DNA from: an uncultured Clostridia bacterium
GTDB taxonomy: Bacteria; Bacillota; Clostridia; Oscillospirales; Ruminococcaceae
Direction: 5' to 3'
DNA length: 64,000 bases
NCBI GenBank assembly: GCA_947589185.1
Contig: CANQCK010000001.1
Span: 124,001 to 188,000 of the forward strand
Below the pieces are notes generated by a model. The model worked only from the letters and a program-made list of their open reading frames with translations, was not told the DNA's origin and searched no databases. Made by a program: the position numbers and the translations under genes. Of the stretch, positions 24,075-33,442 are shown piece by piece; positions within the stretch are counted from its first letter, which is position 1, and each line of letters starts with the position of its first letter.

Positions 24075-26315
24075 TTATAAAGATAACTGCATTTGATCCG
24101 GATCTTCCATATCCTTTGCAAAGCTGCCCGCAGCAGGAATGTTCTTAGTTTTGTATTTTGACATAACTTTAAGAGTATCGTCATCTACAATAAACGCTTT
24201 ATCAAGTGTGTTTTTAGATTTCAGCGTTTGTGCCTGAACCCCTATAGTATCCCTTGAAGTCTTTGGCAAAAGTATACCTGTATTAAATATTATAACCCTG
24301 CTGTTTGAGGATTTAAGCATAAGATTTACATCATCAGTTATATGAAATGCTTCAACAAGTCTGGATTTAGCACCGTAAGCCTTTGCGAGTTTTTTTCTGT
24401 TAGTCTTTGTTTCATAAGCCTTAAGAGGAACCTTCGCTGCCTTGCCGTTCTCAAATATAAATATCATATATCCACTGTAATCGACAGTGGCAACCATATA
24501 TCTTACATTTTCACCGTCGTCAAAACTCAGAGCCGCAGGAATAAAATCACCCATAGCACTTGCCTTTGTATCATCAAACTGCGAAGCCTTTGTTTTATAT
24601 ACGGTTGCTTTGTCAGTGAAAAACAGAAGCTCTGATTTGTTCGTTATTTCAATTTCCTGAGAAATCACATCGCCGTCTTTCAGCTTTTGAGTGCTCGCCA
24701 TTCTAAGCGACTGCGGAGTGATCTTTTTGAAATATCCGCTTTTTGACAGAAAAACAGTGCATTTATATTCCGGAACTTCCTCAGTCTCTATATAATCTTC
24801 AACATCATCTGCATAATAAAACTGAGTTTTTCTCGGTTTTCCGTATTTCTTAGATACCTCACCCAACTCATCGATTATAATTTTTTTGATACGTCTTTCA
24901 CTGTCGAGAATATCAATCATATCAGCAATGTCAGCTTCAAGCTGTTCAATATCCTGCAGTCTTTTTAAGATGTATTCCTTATTCAAATGACGCAATTTTA
25001 TTTCAGCAACATATTCAGCCTGAATTTCATCGATTGAAAATCCGATCATTAAATTCGGAACGACCTCTGCCTCTTCTTTTGTTTCACGAATGATCTTGAT
25101 AGCCTTATCAATATCAAGCAGAATCTTTGAAAGTCCTTTTAAAAGATGAAGCCTGTCCTGCTTTTTCTTTAAATCATATGAAACTCTGCGTTTTACACAG
25201 CCGGTCCTAAACTTAATCCACTCGTCTAAAATTTGATAAACTCCCATTACCTTGGGATAACCGTTTACAAGTATATTAAAGTTAGCCGAATAAGTATCCT
25301 GCAAGGGAGTCATTTTATACAGCTTTTGCATAAGCTTATCAGGATCAGTCGCCCTTTTAAGATCAATAGTTATTTTAAGTCCGCTTAAATCAGTTTCGTC
25401 TCTTATATACTGAATCTCTTTGATTTTACCTAATTTCATAAGAAATACTATCTTTTCTATTATTGCTTCTATGGTAGTTGTCGGCGGAATTTCCGTTATC
25501 TCAATGCAATTATCGCTCTTGTCATAATTATACTTAGCCCTCAGCTTAACAGAGCCTCTGCCGGTTTCGTAAATTTTCTTTAGTTCGTCCTCATCATAGA
25601 GCATAAATGCTCCTGATGAAAAATCAGGTCCTTTCAATGTCTCTAAAATATTAAAATCCCTATTCTTCATCAATGCAATAGTGGTCTCGCATATTTCAGA
25701 GAGATTGAATGAGCAAACAGAACTTGCCATTGAAACACCGATTCCGACATTTGCATTTACCAAAATTGACGGAAATGACGCCGGCAAAAGCGTAGGCTCC
25801 TGCATTGTGTTATCATAATTCGGAATAAAATCTACAGTGTCCTTGTCAATATCACGAAAAAGCTCATTGCAGATTGGGTCCAATTTAACCTCAGTATAAC
25901 GTGAAGCCGCATAAGCCATATTTTTTGAATACGCCTTACCAAAGTTGCCCTTTGAATCAACATAAGGATGCAAAAGCGTTTCGTTTCCCCTTGAGAGCCT
26001 TACCATAGTCTCATATATAGCTGCGTCGCCGTGAGGGTTAAGCCTCATAGTCTGACCTACAACATTAGCTGATTTTGTTCTTGCACCTGTGAGCAGCCCC
26101 ATTTTATACATTGTGTAAAGCAGCTTTCTGTGAGACGGCTTGAATCCATCGATCTCAGGAAATGCTCTTGATACTATAACGCTCATTGCATAAGGCATAT
26201 AGTTCTTTTCAAGGGTTTCTGTTATTCTCTCCTCAACTACCTGACCTGCACCCTCTATATATGCGTTTACCTCAGGAGTCTTCTTTTTCTCCTCTTGTTT
26301 CTTTTTCCTTGCCAT
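24075..26315 (-). CDS. parC: Type II DNA topoisomerase A subunit (ParC/GyrA-like)
   Basis: DNA cleavage-religation subunit. Seen: a Lys-rich start, then NYMPYAMSVIVSRAFPEIDGFKPSHRKLLY with the GyrA-box style region, GQTMRLNPHGDAAIYETMVRL, and the catalytic tyrosine in AYAASRYTEV. The coiled-coil and a short C-terminal beta-pinwheel region follow. The 746-residue length is shorter than GyrA and fits a second topoisomerase (topo IV or a Clostridial ParC-like set). The ATG at 26315 (MARKKKQ) is preferred over a GTG at 26333. It follows its partner by 121 bases with two small hairpins in the gap. Confidence 0.9.
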   Translation of the reverse strand: MARKKKQEEKKKTPEVNAYIEGAGQVVEERITETLEKNYMPYAMSVIVSRAFPEIDGFKPSHRKLLYTMYKMGLLTGARTKSANVVGQTMRLNPHGDAAIYETMVRLSRGNETLLHPYVDSKGNFGKAYSKNMAYAASRYTEVKLDPICNELFRDIDKDTVDFIPNYDNTMQEPTLLPASFPSILVNANVGIGVSMASSVCSFNLSEICETTIALMKNRDFNILETLKGPDFSSGAFMLYDEDELKKIYETGRGSVKLRAKYNYDKSDNCIEITEIPPTTTIEAIIEKIVFLMKLGKIKEIQYIRDETDLSGLKITIDLKRATDPDKLMQKLYKMTPLQDTYSANFNILVNGYPKVMGVYQILDEWIKFRTGCVKRRVSYDLKKKQDRLHLLKGLSKILLDIDKAIKIIRETKEEAEVVPNLMIGFSIDEIQAEYVAEIKLRHLNKEYILKRLQDIEQLEADIADMIDILDSERRIKKIIIDELGEVSKKYGKPRKTQFYYADDVEDYIETEEVPEYKCTVFLSKSGYFKKITPQSLRMASTQKLKDGDVISQEIEITNKSELLFFTDKATVYKTKASQFDDTKASAMGDFIPAALSFDDGENVRYMVATVDYSGYMIFIFENGKAAKVPLKAYETKTNRKKLAKAYGAKSRLVEAFHITDDVNLMLKSSNSRVIIFNTGILLPKTSRDTIGVQAQTLKSKNTLDKAFIVDDDTLKVMSKYKTKNIPAAGSFAKDMEDPDQMQLSL

Positions 26316-26332
26316 TAATATAAATCTCCGCA

Positions 26333-26375
26333 CCTTTGCAACGCAAAGGCATCTCCTTTCATATATTTACGAGCC
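26333..26375 (-). other. Hairpins in the parE-parC gap
   Basis: A perfect 7-bp hairpin CCTTTGC-N3-GCAAAGG (26333-26349) sits immediately before the parC ribosome site. Further upstream, around 26373-26386, CCGTT and AACGG can also pair. No T-run follows, so this is not a terminator. Confidence 0.5.
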
Positions 26376-26436
26376 GTTCAAAAACGGATTACTACAATGT
26401 ATTTAACGGGAAATGCTCAAAGAACTCGATTCTCAT

Positions 26437-28425
26437 TTATGATATATCAGCCATCTCTAAATAATCGTGTCCGTTTACTGATATAAATTCCTTCCTGCCC
26501 TGAAGATTATCACCTAGCAGCATATCAAACATAAATGAAGTATGCTCCATTTCCTCATGAGGCAGCACCTGTATAAGCCTTCTGGTTTCGGGGTTCATTG
26601 TTGTTAGATTCATCATCTCAGGCTCATTTTCGCCAAGACCTTTAGAACGCTGCAAAGTGTACTTACTCTCCCCTATCATCGACAGAATCTCTGCTTTTTC
26701 TCGTTCGTCATATGCAAAGTACGTCTTATCCTTAGTTGTAATCTCAAACAAAGGCGATTCCGCAATATAAACATATCCCTTGTCAATTAGAGTAGGCGTT
26801 AGCCGGTACAGCATAGTAAGTATCAGAGTTCTTATCTGAAATCCGTCAACGTCAGCATCAGTGCAGATGACGATCTTATTGAACTTCAATGCGTCAAGAT
26901 TAAACAGCGAAATCTCTTTATTTACCTTTGACTTGACCTCAACTCCGCAGCCGAGTATCTTTATAAGATCGGTTATGATCTCATTTTTAAATATCTTGTC
27001 ATAATCGGCTTTTAAACAGTTGAGAATCTTTCCTCTTACAGGAATAACAGCCTGAAATTCTGCGTCTCTTGCAAGCTTTACTGCACCAAGTGCCGAATCT
27101 CCCTCAACAATATAAAGCTCCCTCCTTGAAACGTCCTTCGTTCGGCAGTCTACAAACTTCTCTACCATATTGGCAAGGTCCATCGACTGTGAAAGAGTCT
27201 TCTTTAGATTAAGCCTTGTTTTTTCCGACTTCTCTCTGCTTCGCTTGTTTATCAAAACCTGCTCTGCGATCTTTGAAGCTTCGTCAGGGTTTTCAATAAA
27301 GTATATCTCAAGCTGATGCTTTAAAAAGTCGGTCATACAGTCATATATGAATTTATTTGTAATTGCCTTTTTAGTCTGGTTTTCATATGAGGTCTGCGTT
27401 GAAAATGAACTTGAAACCAGTACCAGACAATCTTCAACGTCTTCAAAGGTTATCGGCTTTTCATTCTTTGTATACTTATTATTCTGCTTTAAATAGCTGT
27501 CGATCTGCGAACGAAATGCCTGTCTTACTGCCTTTTCAGGCGAACCCCCGTGCTCCAGGAAACTGGAGTTGTGATAATACTCGCAAAACTTGACCTTATT
27601 AGAAAATGTAAATGCAACGCCCAGCTTTACTTTGTATTCCTCTTTATCATCTCTGTCTTTACCCTTTCTGTCGGCATAGCAAGTTTGAACTGTAGTTAAA
27701 TTTTCACCGTTTACTATCTCTGATACATAATCGGTTATTCCGTTTTCATAATAATAAATCTTTTCGTCAAAAGAACCTTTTTCGTTTTGAATTCTCAGAA
27801 CAAACTTTACATTAGGGTTTACCACCGCCTGCTTTTTAAGTATATCTTTAAAATACTCATCCTCTATATTAATATCTGTAAATACATCTAAATCTGCTCT
27901 CCAGCGGGTTTTGGTACCTGTCTTCTTTCTTGTTGTCGGCTCCTTTTTTAATCCCCCGATGTTATCTCCCTTTTCAAAATGCAGATCATATTTATATCCG
28001 TCTCTGTAAACCTCTACGTCCATAAACTCAGATGCGTACTGCGTAGCACATGCACCCAATCCGTTAAGTCCGAGAGAGAATTCATAATTATTTCCCGAAT
28101 TATTATTATACTTTCCTCCCGCATATAGCTCGCAGTATACAAGCTCCCAGTTATAGCGGTTCTCGCTTTTGTTAAAATCTACAGGACAGCCCCTCCCAAA
28201 ATCCTCAACTTCAATAACATTGTCTTTATATTTAGTAAGTATTATCTTATCGCCGTTTCCGTCTCTTGCCTCGTCAATAGAATTAGACAATATCTCGAAT
28301 ACCGAGTGCTTACAGCCTTCAAGTCCGTCAGAACCGAATATTACGGCAGGACGCTTTCTTACACGCTCTTTTCCTTTTAAAACTATAATGGCTTCGTTAT
28401 CATAGATATTTTTTTTCTCTGCCAT
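26437..28425 (-). CDS. parE: Type II DNA topoisomerase B subunit (ParE/GyrB-like)
   Basis: ATPase subunit of the topoisomerase whose A subunit is encoded next. Seen: GHKL ATPase residues in EILSNSIDEARDG and VEDFGRGCPV, an ATP-lid GLNGLGA that departs from the usual GLHGVGA, the TOPRIM glutamate in IVEGDSALGA and the DxD in CTDADVDGFQIRTL, and a C-terminal QRSKGLGENEPEMM. The length of 662 is typical. The divergence from standard GyrB suggests this pair is not the main gyrase, but gyrAB is not in the window to compare. Confidence 0.9.
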   Translation of the reverse strand: MAEKKNIYDNEAIIVLKGKERVRKRPAVIFGSDGLEGCKHSVFEILSNSIDEARDGNGDKIILTKYKDNVIEVEDFGRGCPVDFNKSENRYNWELVYCELYAGGKYNNNSGNNYEFSLGLNGLGACATQYASEFMDVEVYRDGYKYDLHFEKGDNIGGLKKEPTTRKKTGTKTRWRADLDVFTDINIEDEYFKDILKKQAVVNPNVKFVLRIQNEKGSFDEKIYYYENGITDYVSEIVNGENLTTVQTCYADRKGKDRDDKEEYKVKLGVAFTFSNKVKFCEYYHNSSFLEHGGSPEKAVRQAFRSQIDSYLKQNNKYTKNEKPITFEDVEDCLVLVSSSFSTQTSYENQTKKAITNKFIYDCMTDFLKHQLEIYFIENPDEASKIAEQVLINKRSREKSEKTRLNLKKTLSQSMDLANMVEKFVDCRTKDVSRRELYIVEGDSALGAVKLARDAEFQAVIPVRGKILNCLKADYDKIFKNEIITDLIKILGCGVEVKSKVNKEISLFNLDALKFNKIVICTDADVDGFQIRTLILTMLYRLTPTLIDKGYVYIAESPLFEITTKDKTYFAYDEREKAEILSMIGESKYTLQRSKGLGENEPEMMNLTTMNPETRRLIQVLPHEEMEHTSFMFDMLLGDNLQGRKEFISVNGHDYLEMADIS

Positions 28426-28498
28426 GAAAACATATCCCTTTCTTTTGTTCTTAAGAATTTATTTAACCAATTTTATATTATTTATACACATTTATTAT

Positions 28499-28528
28499 AG
28501 TATACCACAACATATATGGTTTTGTAAA
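28499..28528 (-). promoter_or_regulatory. parE-parC promoter
   Basis: Minus strand: -35 TTTACA, 18-base spacer, -10 TATACT with TGG before it. It lies about 75 bases upstream of parE. Confidence 0.6.
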
Positions 28529-28594
28529 TAGCCGTATACCATATTTGTTAAAATTGACCGAATTAATTGCCAATAAATTAATCTATTATTATAT

Positions 28595-28622
28595 GCATAT
28601 CTTAAAAATGTGTGAATATAAT
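28595..28622 (+). promoter_or_regulatory. Candidate sigma-E-type promoter of sipL-spoIVA
   Basis: Plus strand GCATATC, 13-base spacer, AATATAAT. This resembles the mother-cell sigma-E pattern (ATATT-like -35 and CATACAAT-like -10), and spoIVA is sigma-E dependent in Bacillus. The match is partial; a sigma-A alternative (TTGCCA-17-TATATG at 28567-28595) is weaker. Confidence 0.35.
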
Positions 28623-28667
28623 GCTAAAGGAAGAAGCTAAAACATTCCAAAGGAGGATGACATTTAT

Positions 28668-30218
28668 ATGGATTTAATATTAGATCACGAAAGCTTTATA
28701 TCAAACGAAATTGCATTCGACGGAAGCTGCGAACAATCTGTTGAGCTTGATTACATACTTCCCGACTATCTTCCCGATATATTCAGGATTTTGAAGTGTT
28801 CATTCTATCCAAAGGTAATTTCACACAGCGTAAACGGTGAAAAACTTATCTTTGATTTAACTTTGTCAATAAAAATTCTTTACTTATCGAACGAATCGTC
28901 AAGTATCAACTGCATCGAGCAAAAACAAAATTACACAAAAACTGTTGACCTCTCCTGCACTCCTGAAAATCCGTGCTTTAAAATCACGCCGTCAACTGAC
29001 TATGTAAATTGCAGAGTTGTAAATTCAAGAAGACTGGACATAAGAGGTGCAGTCAGCACTAAGGTGATCCTTGAGTGTGAAAAGTCAACAAATATAATTT
29101 CAGGTGCTAAGGGTCTTAACGTGCAGCTAAAAAAAGAATATGTTACCTTCCCTGCTAAAAGACTTACCGCCGCTAAGAGAATTACAATAACCGAAGAAAT
29201 TGAACTAAGCAAAACAAAGGGCAAAATCAATTCGGTTGTGAAATCCGACTGCATTATAAACAGCTTTGATAAAAAAATAATTGCAAATAAGCTGATCATC
29301 AAGGGAGAGGCAAAGATCTCACTGCTTTACAACTGTGAGATTGAGAATGATGAACCTCAGAAAATTGAAACTGTTAAGTTTTCCGTACCGTTCAGCCAGA
29401 TTATTGACATTGACGGGATCACAGAACAATATGAGGCTATGACTAATATTTCAATTGCGTCACTTGACCTTATTCCCAACAAATCAAGTGATTCTAGCGA
29501 AATAGAGTGTGAGATCATTCTGCTTGTAAACTGCATAGCATTTCGTTATGACACGCTTGAACTTGCAACTGACGCTTATTCAACAAAATATATGTGCAAT
29601 TATGATTGTGCAGACATTAAGCTGGAAAAAAAGCCGATTGAAACAAAAGAAAACAAAACAATAAAAGCAGAGCTTACTTGCAGCGACGCTGAAATAAGTA
29701 CGGCAGTTGACGTCTGGGCAAAGCCTTTTAATATTCAAAGCAAATACAATATTGAAAAGAAAACCTTTGTAATTTTCGGTAACATAGAAGTCGGGGCAAT
29801 AGCAAAGGATGAAAACAACTGTCCCCTATATCTTGAGGATACAATTTCATTTGAGCACTGCCTTGATATAAAGGCAGATGAAAATTCAACTGCCGACCTT
29901 AATGTATATATAGACAACTGTACATTTACAATAGCATCTTCAGATAAGATTGAGATAAAAGCAGAGCTGTTCATAAGCGGATACATAAAAGAACTTGACT
30001 CAAGAAAGCTAATAACAAGCATTAACGTCAACGAAGACAGCGTAAAAAGCAAAGAAAACTGCTATGCTGTCAAACTTTACTATGCCGAGCAGGACGAAGA
30101 TATATGGGAGATAGCAAAGAAATTCTCAACATCGGTAACGGCTATTGCTCAGGAGAACGAACTGTCAGACAGCACAAAACTTCAACGGGGAATGCTTCTC
30201 ATTCCTATACTCGACTAA
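28668..30218 (+). CDS. sipL: SpoIVA-interacting spore coat protein, DUF3794 (SPOCS) plus LysM
   Basis: A 516-residue soluble protein made of DUF3794/SPOCS-type beta-rich repeats and, at about 470-514, a LysM domain (DIWEIAKKFSTSVTAIAQEN then LQRGMLLIPIL). The start MDLILDHESFISN and FDGSCEQSVELDYILPDYLPDI are typical of DUF3794 proteins. This matches SipL of Clostridioides, whose C-terminal LysM binds SpoIVA at the forespore surface. The next gene, 15 bases on, is spoIVA, which supports the identification. AAAGGAGG precedes the ATG. Confidence 0.85.
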   Translation: MDLILDHESFISNEIAFDGSCEQSVELDYILPDYLPDIFRILKCSFYPKVISHSVNGEKLIFDLTLSIKILYLSNESSSINCIEQKQNYTKTVDLSCTPENPCFKITPSTDYVNCRVVNSRRLDIRGAVSTKVILECEKSTNIISGAKGLNVQLKKEYVTFPAKRLTAAKRITITEEIELSKTKGKINSVVKSDCIINSFDKKIIANKLIIKGEAKISLLYNCEIENDEPQKIETVKFSVPFSQIIDIDGITEQYEAMTNISIASLDLIPNKSSDSSEIECEIILLVNCIAFRYDTLELATDAYSTKYMCNYDCADIKLEKKPIETKENKTIKAELTCSDAEISTAVDVWAKPFNIQSKYNIEKKTFVIFGNIEVGAIAKDENNCPLYLEDTISFEHCLDIKADENSTADLNVYIDNCTFTIASSDKIEIKAELFISGYIKELDSRKLITSINVNEDSVKSKENCYAVKLYYAEQDEDIWEIAKKFSTSVTAIAQENELSDSTKLQRGMLLIPILD

Positions 30219-30233
30219 AGGAGGTAAATATTG

Positions 30234-31712
30234 ATGAACAGCGAAAAGATATATTCAGATATTGCCAAACGTACAGGCGGCGACATTTATATAGGCGTTG
30301 TCGGCCCTGTTAGAACAGGAAAATCAACCTTCATTCAAAAATTTATGGAAACTCTGGTCATTCCGAATATCGACAACGAGTATGTAAAGGAAAGAGCTAT
30401 TGATGAGCTTCCGCAGTCAGCCGGCGGCAAAACAATTATGACCACCGAACCTAAATTTATTCCCGAAGACGCAGTTGAACTTACTCTTGACGACGGAGCA
30501 AAATTCTCTGTAAGAATGATCGACTGCGTAGGATATGTTATTCCAAGTGCAGTAGGCTATTTTGAGGACGAAGCCCCAAGAATGGTAAACACCCCCTGGT
30601 TTGACAAAGAAGTTCCCTTCAATATGGCGGCTGAAATCGGAACACAAAAAGTAATTTCCGAACATTCCACTATCGGTCTTGTTGTGACTACAGACGGCAG
30701 TATAACCGATCTTCCCCGAGACGAATATGAAGAAAGTGAACAGCGTGTTATTAAAGAACTTAGCGAAATCAACAAGCCGTTTGTTGTTCTCTTAAACTGC
30801 CTTGAACCTAGATCTGAGTCGTCTCAAAACCTTTGCGAAGAACTTAGGGAAAAATATAATACAACTGTTATGGCGGTAAACTGTCTCGACTTAGACGAAG
30901 ATGACATTATGGAAATCATTTCACAGATTCTTTATGAGTTCCCAATCAGAGAAATAAATATAAATATGCCCAAGTGGATAAATACGCTTGAAAAAACACA
31001 TTGGTTGAAAGAAAACATTTTTACTTCAATAAAAGAAGCCACAAAGAATCTGGAACATATACGTGAGGTGAAAAACTGCGTAGACTATATCAGCGTAAAT
31101 GAAAACATTGCAAACTGTTTTATAGAGCAAATGGACTTAGGAAAAGGCACAGTTGTTATGAATATTACTCTTAACAGCAATTTATTCTTCAAGATAATCG
31201 GAGAGGCTACTCATCTTGATATTAATGATGAAAGCGACCTGCTTCCTCAGATACTGAAATTGATAAAAATTAAGAATGCCTATGAAAAATTTGAAAGTGC
31301 TTTAGAAGAGGTCGAAGCAACAGGCTACGGAATCGTTATGCCCTCAACCGAAGAGCTCACTTTAGATGAGCCCGAAATAATAAAGCAAGGCGGTCAGTAC
31401 GGAGTAAAGCTAAAAGCCACTGCCCCGTCAATTCATATGATGAAGGCTAATATCACTACGGAAATCAACCCTATCGTAGGCAGCGAGAAGCAATCAGAAG
31501 AACTGGTTCTTTATATGCTTAACGACTTTGAGGAGTCGCCGGAGAAAATATGGGCATCCAATATCTTCGGTAAGTCTCTTAATGAGCTTGTAAATGAAGG
31601 TCTTCACAACAAATTACATAAGCTGCCGCCGGAGGCAAGACAAAAATTGAGCGAAGCTGTGGAACGTATTATAAACGAGGGCTGTTCGGGACTTATATGC
31701 TTCATAATTTAG
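30234..31712 (+). CDS. spoIVA: Stage IV sporulation protein A, coat basement ATPase
   Basis: Polymerising ATPase that forms the base layer of the spore coat around the forespore. Seen: SDIAKRTGGDIYIGVVGPVR with Walker A GPVRTGKS (24-31, K30), the sensor threonines T70-T71 in IMTTEP, and the Walker B D97 in RMIDCVGY, at the same numbers as in Bacillus subtilis; 492 residues is also the Bacillus length. The middle domain and the C-terminal GLICFII complete it. I chose the ATG at 30234, nine bases after GGAGG; a TTG one codon earlier is also possible. Confidence 0.97.
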   Translation: MNSEKIYSDIAKRTGGDIYIGVVGPVRTGKSTFIQKFMETLVIPNIDNEYVKERAIDELPQSAGGKTIMTTEPKFIPEDAVELTLDDGAKFSVRMIDCVGYVIPSAVGYFEDEAPRMVNTPWFDKEVPFNMAAEIGTQKVISEHSTIGLVVTTDGSITDLPRDEYEESEQRVIKELSEINKPFVVLLNCLEPRSESSQNLCEELREKYNTTVMAVNCLDLDEDDIMEIISQILYEFPIREININMPKWINTLEKTHWLKENIFTSIKEATKNLEHIREVKNCVDYISVNENIANCFIEQMDLGKGTVVMNITLNSNLFFKIIGEATHLDINDESDLLPQILKLIKIKNAYEKFESALEEVEATGYGIVMPSTEELTLDEPEIIKQGGQYGVKLKATAPSIHMMKANITTEINPIVGSEKQSEELVLYMLNDFEESPEKIWASNIFGKSLNELVNEGLHNKLHKLPPEARQKLSEAVERIINEGCSGLICFII

Positions 31713-31723
31713 TACAACAAAAT

Positions 31724-31763
31724 ACACCCAAGGAGAAAACAATCTCTTTGGGTGTTCCTTTAT
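31724..31763 (+). terminator. Terminator between spoIVA and the PII-like gene
   Basis: A 13-bp stem with arms ACACCCAAGGAGA and TCTCTTTGGGTGT (one wobble in the plus RNA), followed by TTCCTTTA. On the minus strand ATTTTG follows, so it may act in both directions for the two convergent genes. Confidence 0.65.
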
Positions 31764-31835
31764 ATATTCGTAAATTAGAAGGTTATGTATAAACCAATAG
31801 TTCAAATTATCTTCAATTCTTTACAATTAATTTCG

Positions 31836-32177
31836 TTAATCCTCTTTTAAACCTTCAAAGAATGAGATAGGCATTCCAAGCAAAATACCCGAGTTTGGTA
31901 TTGACAAATCCCCGAATACTTTATTAATTGCCTTTCTTGCGTCCTCAACCTTAGAATCCTTTACAGCGAATAAAATCGTCTTGCTGGACATTTCTGTTTC
32001 ACCCTTTAGCATTGTTGTTAGAACGTCAAACATCGGAAGATCTTCCATATCCTTTATGGAATTTGCCATACCTGTACTTGACAAAACAGTCGCTCCCCTA
32101 ATATCCGCCAAAGCAAGTTCTTTCATAAGCTGATCAATTTTATCTTCTTTTTTAGTTACAAATATCAATAGCTGCAT
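31836..32177 (-). CDS. Small PII-like protein downstream of prmA
   Basis: A 113-residue protein that starts MQLLIFVTKKEDKIDQLMKE and has an alternating beta-alpha-beta pattern with ATVLSSTGMANSI in place of the PII recognition loop, then SKTILFAVKDSKVEDARKAI. This suggests a PII/CutA-like ferredoxin fold and a possible trimer, but no nucleotide-binding signature of classical GlnB is clear. It lies 15 bases after prmA on the same strand and is likely co-transcribed. Function unknown. Confidence 0.65.
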   Translation of the reverse strand: MQLLIFVTKKEDKIDQLMKELALADIRGATVLSSTGMANSIKDMEDLPMFDVLTTMLKGETEMSSKTILFAVKDSKVEDARKAINKVFGDLSIPNSGILLGMPISFFEGLKED

Positions 32178-32192
32178 TCAATTCGCCTCCAG

Positions 32193-33179
32193 TTATACTT
32201 GAGAAAAGGATACGCAAACCCATTCCTCACTTTCTATTACTCTGCTTCTTTTAAATCCGCATTTTTCAATAATGCTTATTACTTCTTCTTTTCTTTGCTT
32301 GATTATTCCCGAAACTATCAATATACCGTTCTCCGTCAAGAATTCTTTAAAATATCCGCTCATAGCAATAAGAACATCTGAAACTATGTTTGCGGTAATT
32401 ATATCAAATCCTCCGCCTATATTGCTTCTCAACAGCGAATCTGACGTAATATCTCCGCACAGTGTTTTGAAACAGTCATTTGAAATATTATTCTTAATAA
32501 TATTTTCATTAGTTATCTTTACCGCATTAGGGTCAATGTCAACAGCAGTTAGCCATGATGCTCCCAGCAACATTCCCGCTATTCCGAGTATCCCGCTTCC
32601 GCAGCCAAGATCTAAAAGTCTGTCGCCGTTATTAATGTTTTTTTCCAGATTTTCCAGACAAAGCTGCGTCGTATCATGCTGACCTGTTCCAAAGCTGGAG
32701 GCAGGATCAATCTCAACAACCTTTCTTGATCCTAAATTTTCAGCTCTCTCCCAAGACGGTTTTATAAGAATTTTGTCTCCCACAGTCAAAGGCTTAAAGT
32801 ATTTACGCCAATTATTTGCCCAATCTTCTTCGGCAATATTGTTAAGTTCAATGTCAAGCGTGCCGAATTCACCATTTTTGTCTATATCCTTCAAAGCCTT
32901 AAGTTCAGACTTTATTGAATTTATATTCTCACCGGCAAGACTGTCGTTTTTAACATAAACAATTACCTTTGTTTCACAGTTCTGCAAGCTCATAAGATCG
33001 TCGTCAATATAATCCCAATTGCCGTTTTTATCATTAAGAAATTCTTCAAAGTCCTGTGCATCTTCAATAGCAAAACCTGTTATTCCTATATCCATCAACT
33101 TGCTGCACACCAACTCTATTCCAACAGTTGAAGTTTTAATATGTACTTCTATCCATTCGGTTATATTTTCAGACGTCAA
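32193..33179 (-). CDS. prmA: Ribosomal protein L11 methyltransferase
   Basis: Trimethylates ribosomal protein L11 using SAM. Seen: N-terminal substrate-recognition domain (WIEVHIKTSTVGIELV), a linker with IKPSWE, the signature PASSFGTGQHDTTQLCLE, and SAM motif I LDLGCGSGILGIAG. The length of 328 fits. The frame opens with TTG at 33179, with GGAAGTG seven bases before it; no in-frame ATG fits better. It has its own promoter, divergent from pyk. Confidence 0.95.
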   Translation of the reverse strand: MTSENITEWIEVHIKTSTVGIELVCSKLMDIGITGFAIEDAQDFEEFLNDKNGNWDYIDDDLMSLQNCETKVIVYVKNDSLAGENINSIKSELKALKDIDKNGEFGTLDIELNNIAEEDWANNWRKYFKPLTVGDKILIKPSWERAENLGSRKVVEIDPASSFGTGQHDTTQLCLENLEKNINNGDRLLDLGCGSGILGIAGMLLGASWLTAVDIDPNAVKITNENIIKNNISNDCFKTLCGDITSDSLLRSNIGGGFDIITANIVSDVLIAMSGYFKEFLTENGILIVSGIIKQRKEEVISIIEKCGFKRSRVIESEEWVCVSFSQV

Positions 33180-33219
33180 TTATTGTCACTTCCATCAAAT
33201 GTGGTATATTAATAAAATT

Positions 33220-33248
33220 AGTATACCATATTTCACCGAAAAAGTAAA
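33220..33248 (-). promoter_or_regulatory. prmA promoter
   Basis: Minus strand: -35 TTTACT, 17-base spacer, -10 TATACT with TGG before it. A TGGTATA/TATACCA inverted repeat (33202-33208, 33222-33228) overlaps the -10. Confidence 0.65.
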
Positions 33249-33350
33249 GTAAATTTAGTCCTAATTTGTCTTACATCTAAATGTTTGTGTTAATTTTAAA
33301 TGCATATTATATTTAAAATTCATTTATCAATTAAAATAAAACGTATTTTA

Positions 33351-33379
33351 TTGACTGAACTATATTATTTGTGTATAAT
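33351..33379 (+). promoter_or_regulatory. pyk promoter
   Basis: Plus strand: -35 TTGACT, 17-base spacer, perfect -10 TATAAT. It lies about 60 bases upstream of pyk. Confidence 0.8.
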
Positions 33380-33442
33380 TAATACAGAAATATCGACAGC
33401 TACATACCTATTTTTTTATTTTGAAAGGAAAGTTTGAATATT

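Noticed and set aside
30104-30313. 69-residue plus-strand frame across the sipL-spoIVA junction
   Set aside because: Out-of-frame overlap of two well-supported genes without its own ribosome site.
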